NCBI RefSeq assembly: GCF_932274485.2
Contig: NC_065884.2
Span: 33,623,540 to 33,687,539 of the forward strand
Length of the DNA: 64,000 nt
Reading direction: 5' to 3'
Origin: Patella vulgata
Lineage: Eukaryota > Mollusca > Gastropoda > Patellidae
Below the pieces are notes generated by a model. The model worked only from the letters and a program-made list of their open reading frames with translations, was not told where the DNA came from and made no database searches. This document shows positions 22,329 to 33,515 of the stretch, piece after piece; position 1 is the stretch's first letter, and each line of letters opens with the position of its first letter. A program made the translations under genes and the position numbers.

Positions 22329-24153
22329 GGGAGCCACGGTGGCTAGGTGGGTAAGGCGCTGGCTCGCTAGCTTGGAAGTCCGGTATTCGATCCCTGCATT
22401 CGCCGAGAAAGCTCATCCTGATTTTCCGACGTGGTTTCCCCTTGTCAGTGATGCAGGAGGACGGAGGGCCTGACAAGGACAGCTGTCTAGTCCTTCGGAT
22501 GAGACGAAAAACAGAGGTCCCGTGTAAACATTGGAATGCACGTAAAAGATCCCTTGGCAGTTGGAATTCGATATAAGAGTAGGCGATAGTGCCGCTGCCC
22601 GGGCAAAATTTCCCTCATAGCACACTGTATGGCGTATGCCCGTTTTCATTAGCCCAGTTTAAGAGCAGAACAGTAGGACGTTAAACCAGTGATGGGATTT
22701 CAAAATTTTTCTTGTCGGACATTTTACCGAAAATAAAGGGGCATAACTCTTATCGTTATTTAATCAGACGAATTCGTACCACAATTAAAAGTCACATGTC
22801 AAAATATTCAAATCCCGTACGTAATAAAAATAGGTGAACCTCGCTATTTTTCATAATTAATTCCTGTACAGTATTCAATTCATACCACAATTAAAAACCA
22901 CATGTCAACAAAATATTCAAATCCCGCACGTAATAAAAATTGGTGACCTTGCTATTTTTCACACTTAATTCCCATACGGCATTCAAATTTATGTCCGTAA
23001 ATGTCCGTAAATTAAGCATTTTCGTAATATGTTGAATTAGCGCTTGTATTGCCGATCCTGCTTCGGCATCAAATTCACAACCATAATATTCCTTTAGAAT
23101 TACGTGTCTTCGTTTATACGGCAGCAAATGAATGCAGAACTTCCGAAATAGTTAAATCACTTGTAAACAGGCATAGCTAACTTCAGCGAATAACACTCTT
23201 TCATAGTCACGACAGAGTGATAGGGATCATAGGCAACACAGCAGAATGATTGACATGCTTCTTAATTCCCGCCTACAAATACGTTAGAATTTCTGCTCAT
23301 ATAGCTATTGGTAGCCCCTCCCCTTTTTGTTATTTTGCTGGGTGCGTACTAGTCTCGGTCACCCAGAAACTCCTAGTCTTCAACATATTCGTAGAATATT
23401 TTTCTGGATAATAGAGACTAATAGCCTACGTGACTCACATCACACGGCTTCATAGTAAGCACTGCCTAATAATATGTTAAGCAATATTCGTGCCGCGCTC
23501 GAGATCAAGGGAAAGTGCCACGCCACTGTGGATGAGAATTTCTATATGGATTCTTAAAAGACGTAAAAGATATCGTAGACAAAATGACTGTCCATTGATT
23601 TAGGGTGTTATTTACTCTTACGATATGTGACATCTATGATTAGTTTATTATAGATGATGTTGGCTCACATCAATGCGATTAAGATGCCCGACAAATGAGA
23701 AACCACGAGGTAAACAGGTGGATTAAAATTATAATCATTCTTATTGAATTGATGAATAGTCCGACAAAAGAAAAGCAATGACTTCTGTTTAAGATTAGAT
23801 TGATGAATTGTCCGACAAAGGATTAAGTCAGTCAATCAAGGCAGATTCAGTAGTTAAATCAAGGTAGGTTTATACTATAGTTGGTATAACACGATAAATA
23901 CGTTGATCACTTAATTACCTAATAAACCCAGCGTATTATCGACGATAATCGGGTTGAGTGGTAGTTATACACTCAGTAAACTATTTTAATTTCGGAATTT
24001 TGAATATTATTCACCATGTCTTGATGTCCGATTGGGCATATTCCCGGTCGGACAATTTTGGGCGTTTGGAAAAAAGATTCGGACAAGTCTGGAATATACG
24101 GGCATAATCCCATCACTGCGTTAAACCCCATTTCATTTCATTTCATTTCATTT
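22329..24153 (+). repeat. Full tRNA-derived SINE, split by a hAT-like element
   Basis: The head GCCACGGTGGCTAGGTGGG..GGTATTCGATCCCTGC (A and B boxes) is followed by GACGAAAAACAGAGGTCCC, AAAGATCCCTTGGCAG and AAATTTCCCTCATAGCACAC, and the tail GGACGTTAAACCCC(ATTTC)n. The target duplication ACAACTGTGGATTCG lies at 22314-22328 and 24154-24168. The element proper is 22329-22686 and 24127-24153. Confidence 0.85.
22687..24118 (+). mobile_element. hAT-like non-autonomous element, copy 2 (1.43 kb)
   Basis: The ends CAGTGATGGGATTT and AATCCCATCACTG are inverted. The exact 8-bp duplication CGTTAAAC lies at 22679-22686 and 24119-24126, inside the tail of the SINE. No transposase. It contains a two-fold internal repeat (AATATTCAAATCCCG(T/C)ACGTAATAAAA at about 22804 and 22915). 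The subterminal sequence CGATTGGGCATATTCC...GGTCGGACA is shared with copies 1 and 3. The hAT at 37954 has unrelated ends, so its autonomous partner is elsewhere. Confidence 0.85.
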
Positions 24154-24718
24154 ACAACTGTGGATTCGAAATTGATGGAGTTCAAATATAAGAGTTTTCT
24201 GCTTAGGGTAAGCAGAGATAAGCAATTTGGTTGGTTAATGCTTTGGGACACGATAACTTTAATACTAATTAAGTGAGAGTGAGGAAACTTGGTGTATAGC
24301 TTTATTACATCAAGCAATTTGATTGGTCGAGATTTTGGAATACAATAACTCTCTTTTAATTGAGTTAGAATGTTCAAACTTGGTGTAGGCATTCATTAGG
24401 TGAATGCCTTGATGGAGTTCGATGATGAACATTGTCTGCTTACGGTAAGCAGAGATAAGCAATCTGATTGGTTGATGCTTTGGGGCATGATAACTTTGGT
24501 TATAATGAAGTGAAAGCAATGAAACTCTGAATATAGATTCACTATATCATTACCTTGACGAAGTTCAATGATGAGAATTTTCTGCTTACGCTAAGGAGCA
24601 ATAAGTAATTTGCTTGGTCAAGACTTTGGAACATAACAACTCTGCTTTCAATTGAGGTAGAATGTTTGAACTTGATGTAGATGTTCATTAGGTGAATGTC
24701 TTGACTGAGTTCAATGAT

Positions 24719-25209
24719 TGTGGATGCTCTAGAGACCAAAGTTAATATCCGATTGACTTTAAATTTATACGCAGTGTTAACGGTCATAAGACGGAGAAGC
24801 GTATTGATTTTCAGAAATTTCCGATAATTACTGCCCTTGATCACTTCAAAAAATCTTGTGGATGTCTTGAGGCTAAAGTTAATATCCGATTGACTTTAAA
24901 TTTATACACAGTGTTTGAGGTCACGAGACAAAGAATCTTATTGATTTTCAACGATTTCCGATAATTACTGCCAAACTTATGGCCCTTGATCACTTTGAAA
25001 AAACTTTTGACGCTGTAGAGGCTAAAGTTATCATCCGATTGACTTCAGATTGATAATTACTTCATGAGTTGTTACTCTTAATCAGATTTTAGTGTATTAT
25101 AAATGTTTCATTACCAAAAAAAGTAAAAAATATGCGACAACACTTGTTGACTGCCCGGACGTTTTAGCTGCTGTGGGCGTATGTTTCGTTGCCTGGCAAC
25201 CTATCTTTT
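24719..25209 (+). mobile_element. Helentron-like family A, copy 4 (5' truncated)
   Basis: Two to three 150-bp monomers start mid-unit (GTGGATGCTCTAGAG). The family A 3' part follows (ACTTGTTGACTGCCCGGACG), with GTGGGCGTATGTTTC and the hairpin GTTGCC-T-GGCAAC. The 5' junction coincides with the end of family E. Confidence 0.7.
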
Positions 25210-25254
25210 CAATTTTTCTACACAATTTCTAACCCTAATATTTTTTTAAAAGGA

Positions 25255-27850
25255 TTATTCGATTTAATCGATGTTTCTGAAAATCCTGGTACATAAAGCC
25301 ATATAGTCAAACCGATGGATAAAGCAATTCCAACAACAATTCGTAAACTGGAAGTAGTCAAAATATTGTCTGATATATTGAAAAAAACACCCAAAAATGG
25401 ATGCTTGTTGGAAAAACAGGATTTCTCCGTCCATTATCAACTGATTAACTAAATTAAGGTAGCGTTGGGTCAACCGTGGATTGGACTACTCTATGATGCC
25501 CAATTCATACAGATACGATGATCACATCTCAAAATATAACACGTCGAATATCAAGTATTTTCTGATTTGGAGCCTTTTTGGACGCCTTTATCTCGAAAGC
25601 TACTCCTGCGATTTTTTTTAAACTTCCTGTATCGAGAGTCCCTTCAGGGGTATTATGCTCTAAGCAGTCCAATACAACGGCGATATCCTGGGACTAGGAC
25701 GAAAATGGGACTGAAAATTGAAAAAAAAAAAGTCGAAATCGTTAAATTTTGGAAAATACTAAAAAAAAATATTTATTTTTACAGATTTTCAAAAAGGAAT
25801 ATATATTTAGATAGCTGATCTAATGATGTATTGAGTTATTGAAATTTAAATTTTGACATTTTTGTATTTTTGGCACTTTTGAACATACGATTTCTCAGGG
25901 TGATTTCATCTGATCAGATAATGTAGTATATCATTATAGAGCCTGCTACCATTCAAATGCCCAAACCAGTTGTCCAAACTATACAAACAGTAATTCGTGT
26001 ACTGAAAGTAGTCCAAAAAAAGGGTAAAAAAGGTAAAAAAAAAAGTTGGTGCGCATGCGAAAAACTTGATTTCTGCGTCAGATGTCAGCGGATCAAAACA
26101 ACTAAAAAGTTGTTGCATAGTTCCATGGATGGACTATCATTTGGCATCCAATTAATACGAATTCAATAGTTCGGAAGTAAATTATGATATGCCGAAAATC
26201 TAGTATTTCCAATTTGGAGCCTTTTGAGTCACTTTTATCTCGAAAACTACGCCTATTTTTATCTTAAACTTCTTTTACCTGGAGTTCTATCGGTGATCTA
26301 AGATGTTCATCCAAATGTAAAATCCTCTAAATGAAATAAGTAGTTGAAAAAAGGTCTCAATCTCTGAAAAAAGTTGAAAAATCATTAGATTACTGAAAAT
26401 GATCTTCTATTTATTTATTTTTCAAAACTGCTCAATGATTGTTTCTGAAACTTCTGTTAGGGCTGTACGATATTTCAAAAAGGGACGATATCGATATTGG
26501 CATTTTTTTCAACGATATAGTTAAATATCGCGATATTTAATAATAATGTCACTTTTCTATTAAATAAATTAAATATAAATGCATTAAAAAGCTGACTACA
26601 GTGTGAGTAAGAATTGTGGGTAAGAATTGCTTTATTCAATCATACACTTTAAACGTTGCTTTTTTTATAATATAGATTTATTAAAATGAACAAAACAACA
26701 TCCTTTTTGGATAAAAACGTTTCAATGCTTTTTAACACAATAACAGGAGACATTACTTATGCCTGTACATATAATTAAATTAAATACGACCGCTGTTGTA
26801 TAAAAAGCGTCTGCTTGTGACCTTGTGTAAGAATATCACATGCAGTGGAAGTTATAAGTAGATGCGGTCTTCAAGTCTTGTATTGTAAGTTCAAACAGTT
26901 TAACAAATACTAAATGATCCGGACTATCTTCCATTCAAGCATTCAATTGGCTTCGGTTGGCCTAACAGTGACAGTAATCTATTTACAGATCGTTTTATTC
27001 TTGCTTTCAGAAATTAAGTTTTGTAGAGTTTTCTAAAAATATTCATTTTTTAAAAATATGACAACCTATTTATAGCCTGGTAATTAGCCACGGTAGTGGG
27101 AAATTTCAGGCGTTTAGTAGGCCTAAGCTTTGCATGTAGTAACAACTGACAATTTATTGTCAACTAAAAACAAAGTAAAAATAACGCATATACGATGCAG
27201 TGAAAAACGGCTGCGGACACTGCGCAAATGTTTTCAACAATTAACGATTCTCAAAACATTAGTTTTATTATAGTTTATTGCTATCGGCTAATTTCCACTT
27301 CTGTATAGTGTATTTATTATCCATTTTTAGGATAATTTTTTTCGATATTTGAAGATTTAGTAGGCCTAAGCTTTGCATGTAGTAACAACTGACAATTTAT
27401 TGTCAACTAAAAACAAAGTAAAAATAACGCATATACGATGCAGTGAAAAACGGCTGCGGACACTGCGCAAATGTTTTCAACATTTAACGATTCTCAAAAC
27501 ATTAGTTTTATTATAGTTTATTGCTGTTGGCTAATTTCCACTGCTGTATAGTGTATTTATTATCCATTTTTAGGATAATTTTTTTCGATATTTGAAGATT
27601 TTGGCGATATTCGATAAACCACTATATCGACGATTTTTGGCCACATGATATCGTAGTTGGGTCTGAAAATACCATATCGCGATAAATGACTATATCGAGA
27701 ATATCATACAGCCCAAGTTTAAACTATCCCGGCAATGATCCGTGAACCTATATTTTGAAAAACATGATTTCTCCGTCGGATATTGCCAGATCTAAACAGC
27801 TAAAGTATTATTGTTTGATAGCTCAGTGAAGAGACTCGCGTATGATTCCT
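25255..27850 (+). repeat. Diverged direct repeats, period about 650 bp, three units
   Basis: Unit landmarks: GATTTGGAGCCTTTTTGGACGC, reading TCTCGAAAGCTACTCC, at about 25563, and AATTTGGAGCCTTTTGAGTC with TCTCGAAAACTACGCC at about 26210. GAAAAACAGGATTTCTCCGTC (25410), GAAAAACTTGATTTCTGCGTC (26057) and GAAAAACATGATTTCTCCGTC (27757) mark the same point in three units. The third unit is split by the element at 26459-27716. No coding exon found. Confidence 0.55.
26459..27716. mobile_element. TIR element (hAT-like ends) with internal 243-bp duplication
   Basis: The ends GGGCTGTACGATAT and (reversed) GGGCTGTATGATAT are inverted repeats, and GATAT/ATATCG motifs crowd both subterminal zones. These ends resemble hAT ends such as AGGGCTGxACGATxT. 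No clean target duplication was found and there is no transposase frame. Two nearly identical 243-bp copies lie in tandem at 27113-27355 and 27356-27598 (only a few differences). Confidence 0.65.
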
Positions 27851-28480
27851 TTGGGTCTGCAGCCTGAAAGCCATTTCAGCACTGCCATGCAGGTCTAGTT
27901 GTATTTGTAATACTTACAGAATATTATCCTCTGGAAATTGTATACAAAGTTTTTTTTATGATTGATTTTAGTAGCCTAGGGTTTCTTCGTTCAGAATCTG
28001 CCGGGTGAACCTCGGTCACCCTTGAGCGTTTTGAGAAATTCAAGATGGCGTCCAAGTCGGCCGCCACATCAAATAATCCCCTATAGCACCCATAGTATTT
28101 ATTCTAGGATGATAATTTTGGTGTCTAACCGTATGTTTCTGGGGTCAAGGAATACACTGAAATCATTTATTATGTTGTGGGGTGATTAGATGATATTAAA
28201 ACCAAACATGCCAGACAATATGACCCTTTAACTTGTTATCGGCTTTTGGGGGCAAGTATTTCACCGAACCAAACTAAATCTAGATACAAACTATATATTT
28301 CTGGACATAGGAGCGTATGAGTGATAGGATAACACCAAATACAGCCTTATCAGGGGCTCCGGGGCCACATGGGTCGGTCCTGAAAATGGAGACACAAGCT
28401 GATTGTTGAACATTTAAAAAGAAATATTTCTAACCGCAAAACAGGAACATAACTTCCACAAAACTAGGTAATATCCAGTT

Positions 28481-29591
28481 TGATACTTTAGTCGTGTTTC
28501 TGGCTGCAACCTGTGACAGCACAAGCGCAAAATATTGTATATTCTAAGCCATCCCTAGTGCAGCTACAAGCACACATACTACATGAGCTGTCACTACTGC
28601 ATCCACATCTGATGAGCCACATGGCAGACTCCGGAGCAAGTTTACCGTTTGTAATGTTTTCGAATTTGGTATCTTTCTCCCAGCAATACTGTTCCAGATC
28701 AAGCTCCTATGGATTCCAATCTTCCAGTGAACGCCACACAATAGCTAGGTGATGAGCTCTTTTTACGTTCTCTGCAAATGTATAATTCGTTGAGCAAGAT
28801 TACATGGTTTGGGTGGAGAATAATGGCGATACATTTCCAGTTTTAGATGTCCACACCCTCCAGCGTGTTTCAGACATAGATTTTTAGAACTCTGTTCATA
28901 AAAAAGCTGACATAAATACAGTGGCCTGTGAAACTGTGTGAGCAATGATTCTATTTGAGTGTCTATTACTCCGACGAGTGGGGGTGAGAGAGAATACAAT
29001 CAAGCTCTAACCACTTTCAAAACTGTTGATTTCCACACACGACCTAGCCGCATGTACCCGTGTCACATCCAGTAAGAGAATGAGCTGGCAGGATTTCAAT
29101 GATAATTGACATGTGTTTCTCCGTAGTTTGACCAATGTCAACGGTTATTCTTTCCTGGATTGGTGATTTTGGACCGAGCTCTTGCAAATCGATGACTTAA
29201 AACACGCTGGAAGGTATCAGGCATCTAAAACTGGAAATGTATCGACATCATCCCCACCTAAACCATGTAGTCTAGCTCCAACGAATGATGCATTTGCAGT
29301 GAACATAAATATACGACATCGCTAAGCTATTGAGTGGCGTTCACTGGAAGATCGGAATCCATCAGAACTTGATCCGGAACTGTATTGCTGGGAGAAGGAC
29401 ACTAAATTGAAAACATCACAACCGGTAAACTTGGTCTGGAGTCTGCCATGTGGCTTATCAGATGTGGATGCAATAGTGACAGATCATGTAGTACGTGTGC
29501 TTGTAGCTGCACTAGGGAGGGCTTAGAATATACAATATTTTGCGCTTGTGCTGTCACAGGTTGCAGCCAGAAACATGACTAAAGTATCACT
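28481..29591. mobile_element. Nested 1.1 kb palindromic element
   Basis: GATACTTTAGTCGTGTTTCTGG...GGTTGCAGCC-type arms: 28481-28880 is mirrored by about 29195-29591 (CTGGCTGCAACCTGTGACAG with its complement at the right end). Arms are about 400 bp at roughly 90% identity by eye, with a centre of about 300 bp. It has no counterpart in the right arm of the larger foldback, so it entered later. Confidence 0.65.
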
Positions 29592-29930
29592 ATAAGATTG
29601 GTATTGTTTAATATGGTTGTTTTAGTGCGAATAACGATGCATACAGTTTAATTTCAAAACATCGTTTGATAATTGATAATAACGCTTGAAAATTACAAAA
29701 ATCGTTTAATTAGTACTATCGTTTAATTTAATGGTACAACGTTGAATTTCTCCATGGGTTTAATTACTAGCCGAGCACTTTAATTTCCCGAGACGCGTAA
29801 AAAAATTAACACCCGATGAATTTATCTACAGGGTTTAAATATTAGACAAAGCGTTTAATTTCCCGCAAGTCGTTTATCCGATCGTTTATTTTGATTACGA
29901 TTATTTACGTATGAATTACGAATAAGAAAG

Positions 29931-30194
29931 GTGAATATAAAAAAAATGCACACCCATAGATGCTCGCCTTACCGTGGTCGTAGTATTATTATCCATTATC
30001 CATTCAAAATAGTAATTCCGCTATTGACAAATACATCAAAAATCGGTAAATCACGTTCGAGGTAATTAAACATTTGGTGAATATAAAAAAAAGCACACCC
30101 ATAGATGCTCGCCTTACCGTGGTCGTATTATTATTATCCATTATCCATTCAAAATAGTAATTCCGCTATTGACAAATACATCAAAAATCGGTGA
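29931..30194. repeat. Direct duplication of about 120-140 bp in foldback arm
   Basis: GCACACCCATAGATGCTCGC ... TATTATCCATTATCCATTC ... ATTGACAAATACATCAAAAATCGG is present twice, ending near 30052 and 30194. The opposite arm is also partly duplicated (near 31776-31860 and 32104-32240). Confidence 0.7.
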
Positions 30195-31051
30195 TATCGT
30201 AGACAAGTCACACACATCCCAGGTAATGTATCTTCACAAATGAATAAACTTCCACCTGTAGACGCCACAGGAAGAGATCGAAGTCAACCCCGCAATGTAA
30301 TTTTGAACGACGATAATCTCATGAGACTTCTCACTGGCGCCAAAATCTCTATAGACAAGCTGTCGCCCATTTTCATGCGGGTCAAACAGTATCAACAGGA
30401 AATATGCTTCAATGAATACTGCCTTGATGTTATGTAAACACTTGACTACAGTACAACGATTACACCATGCGTAAATATAATTCTCAATTGCATGAAAATT
30501 ACGCATTGTTTGGATTGCTTCATTTAATTAGCTAAGTGAGAGTTCGGTTGTATTTACATACGTAATCCGATTTTAAATAAAATGTTAAACACTTAATTAA
30601 TTGCTATGGATTAAACAAAAAAAATGATTAACTGAGTGAGATGTATGAAAATTTATATACCGCTACCAATTATGGAAATTTTTGTATATATGATGTAATA
30701 AAAACATTATAGTAAATGATAAAAAAATCAGTTCCCGGGAAAAGTATGATAATTCTTTAACAACCAATGGTTTTCTCAAATTAGTATTAAATTAATACAG
30801 AAATAAATCATTAAATGGTTATAAAGCTGTGATACCTGACCAAAAGTTGTTACATGTATGTTTTTCTTGATAAAATATTAAAATCAAAATGAAAAAGACC
30901 GAGAATAAGCTTACGGTCACATACAGTAGAATCTGCATTAAGCAGCCACCCAAGGGAATTTTCACAACTGACCGCTTAACGGGAGTGGCCTCTTAATAAA
31001 ATCTCGTTGCTTTTTGTGCCGACATAAATTAAATATTACGCTTGGATGCAT

Positions 31052-31742
31052 TGGAAGCCCTTGATCACTTTGAAAAATCTTGTGGACGCTCTAGAGGCCA
31101 AAGTTAATATCCAATTGAATTTCATTTTATACACAGTGTTTAAGGTCATGAGACGAAGAAGCCTATTGATTTTTAAGCGATTTCCGATAATTACTGCCAG
31201 AGTTATGGCCCTTTATCACTTCAAAAAATCTTGTGGATGCTCTAGAGGCTAAAGTTAATATCCGATTGAGTTTAAATTTATACACAGTGTTTGAGGTCAT
31301 GAGACGAAGAGTCCTATTGATTTTCAACGATTTCCGATAATTACTGCCAAAGTTATGGCCCTTGATCACATTGCAAAATCTTGTGATGCTCTAAAGGCTA
31401 AAGTTATAATCCGATTGACTTCAGATTGATACACAGAGTTTAAGATCTTGAGACGAACAAGTATATTGATTTTCAATGAATTTTTATGACTTGAACAGTT
31501 AAATCCATGATATTAAAAGCTTTGCATACAAAACGTTAGCATGGGGCAGAACTTTATAAAAACCAAACAAATTCTAATAGTTTTCTTATGATTACTCCGT
31601 GAGTTGTTGCTCTTAACCAGATTTTAGTGTATTATAAATGTTTCATTACCGAAAAAAGTAAAAATATGCGACAACCCTTGTTGACTGCCCGGACGATTTA
31701 GTTGCTGTGGGCGTATGTTTCGTTGCCTGGCAACCTATCTTT
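31052..31742 (+). mobile_element. Helentron-like family A, copy 5 (5' truncated)
   Basis: Two to three 150-bp monomers are followed by the standard family A 3' part: GACGAACAAGTATATTGATT, CCCTTGTTGACTGCCCGGACG, GTGGGCGTATGTTTC, then the hairpin GTTGCC-T-GGCAAC. It lies inside the 5.2 kb foldback. The sequence following it, GATGTATTCGCACTTCATAT, is like that after copy 1 at 5896, so both landed in the same repeat type. Confidence 0.7.
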
Positions 31743-33151
31743 GATGTATTCGCACTTCATATGCAAATATTCGTAACATTGGACGTGATTTACCGGCTTG
31801 TGATGTATTTGTCAATGGTGGAATCATTATTTTTTTAAATGGATAATGGATAATAATACTACGGTATCCTTTTGATGCTGTTGGAAGCCATTCCTGTAGC
31901 ATTGTCTGAAAATGAGCGATAGCTTGTATAGAGATCGACTATTTGGCGCCAGTGAAAAAGTCTCACAAGATTATCACAGTGACACGTGTACATTGCCAGG
32001 TCTTCTAGCGACGTGTACAGGTGGAAGGCTATTTTCATTCTTTTGTGATTTAAAGAAAATACATTATATTACCTGGGATGTGCTTTACCGATTTCCAATG
32101 GTATAATAACATTGGACGTGATTTACCGGTTTTTGATGTATTTGTCAATGGTGGAATCATATTTTTTTTAATGGATAATGGATAATAATACTACGTCCAC
32201 GGTATGGTGAGCATCTATGGGTGTGCATTTTTTTTTATATTCACCTTTTCTATTCGTAATTCATACGTAAATAATTGAAATCAAAATAAACGATCGGATA
32301 AACGACTTGCGGGAAATTAAACGCTTCGTCTTATATTTAAACCCTGTAGATAAATTCAGCAAGACGGTAACAAACATTAAACTACACTACATGTATAACA
32401 ACCGATACATATTATAATATTGTCTTTACGGCCATCGTCTTAATTCACGTCTGCCTCCATGGTTCTGTGTTGAGCTACACAACTAACTGAACTGACTTCA
32501 TCTGAAACCTAAACCAATTTATAGGTAAGGTATGAAGTTACATATTATTGATATTGAATAAAAAAGAATTATGATGACAGCTGAACACTAATAAATAAAT
32601 AAATTAAAGGTCGGCGGGTTCTCCGACATGACCATTCCAATATGGCAGTAGCTTATCTTAACAAAAATCATATTGATGTTGGTAACATCGGTTAGGTCAA
32701 AAGGACAGCAGAGATTTCACCCTTTGTTACACTAGTTTTGTTCCTGTTTTGCGGGTAGAATTTGTTTTTTTAAATTTTCAACAATCAGCTTGTGCCTCCT
32801 GATATAGTTTGGTTCGGTGAAATAATTGCCTCCAACCGCCGCTAACTAGTGAAAGGGCCATATTGTCTGGCATGTTTGGTTTTAATATCATCTAATCACC
32901 CCACAACATAATAAATGATTTCAGTGTATTCCTTGACCCCAAAAACATACGGTTAGACGCCAAAATTATCATCCTAGAATAAATACTATGGGAGCTATAG
33001 GGGATTATTTGATGAGGCGGCCGTCTTGGACGCCATCTTGAATTTCTCAAAACGCTCAAGGGTGACCGAGGTTCACCCGGCAGATTCTGAAAGAGGACAC
33101 CATTGGCTACTAAAATCAATCATAAAAAAAACTTTGTATATAATTTCCAGG

Positions 33152-33515
33152 TTCACTCGAAAAATTGGGTTTGGCGACCGGACTAGATTTATAGAGGTCT
33201 TCATCCCTCTCTCTCTGTATTACATGCAATTATGTTTTCCTCTACTTTATCCGACAAATTGTTCTTTTTTCACAACAAACATCATACTGCACAATATATT
33301 TATTTATCTATGGGACTAACATTTAAGTGTTAAATTATTAGATTTATATACCTCTCTCTCTCTCTTTCTCTCTCTCTCTCATGCCATTATAAACAGGCCC
33401 GTGTCTGTGGGTATACAGAGATGAAACCACTATTCATTTTAATATTAGGCTAATCTTTAAACAATTCATGTCAAGCACAGATCTTTTGATATCCATGGCC
33501 AGCTAAACTTGTATT
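33152..33515. other. No gene; (CT)n microsatellite
   Basis: A CTCTCT run with one TT interruption lies at about 33351-33380. No other structure in this part of the PI3K intron. Confidence 0.5.

Larger units (their letters stand above)
22122..24171 (-). repeat. SINE, minus strand, 5'-truncated, split by a second SINE
   Basis: Begins with the (AG)n complement of a (CT)n tail, then GGGGTTTAACGTCCAC and TCATTTCGGGACTAACATAT, like the 21115 SINE in reverse. It also carries GGAAACCGGAGGATCC, the complement of the Nin-like core. The target duplication TTGATGGAGTTCAA lies at 22108-22121 and 24172-24185. The remaining SINE sequence is 22122-22313 and 24169-24171. Confidence 0.75.
21690..24718 (+). 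mobile_element. Repeat family E with about 150-bp monomers, hosting a nest of insertions
   Basis: The start is (G)GGTTCGTCCGTCTGTTTGTC with CTATCTGTCTGT repeats (21735-21782). Monomers follow with CCTTGATGGAGTTCGA(T/A)GAT, TTTTCTGCTTA.GGTAAGCAG and GCAATTTGATTGGTTGATGC at about 21811, 21957, 22107, then after the nest at about 24172, 24408 and 24551. Interrupted at 22122-24171 by SINE, SINE and hAT-like insertions. The right side passes directly into a family A core at 24719. Confidence 0.6.
27936..33151. mobile_element. Large foldback (long inverted repeat) element, about 5.2 kb
   Basis: The outer arms pair: 27936-28470 with about 32725-33151 (e.g. GGGTGAACCTCGGTCACCC with GGGTGACCGAGGTTCACCC). 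Inner arm parts pair: 29640-30230 with 31770-32370 (AAACG-rich and ATTATCCATTATCCATT zones), and 30236-30400 with 31895-32100 (CACTGGCGCCAAA with TTTGGCGCCAGTG). The centre is about 30435-31050. The left arm holds a separate 1.1 kb palindrome (28481-29591), and the right side holds a family A insertion (31052-31742). No transposase seen. Confidence 0.6.

Noticed and set aside
22329-22400. tRNA gene
   Set aside because: The A and B boxes belong to a SINE head; no cloverleaf with a sound anticodon stem, and SINE body and tail follow.
28600-28640. Hammerhead ribozyme core (CTGATGAG near 28609)
   Set aside because: No GAAA partner with stems at the right spacing; the motif lies in an arm of a palindromic element.
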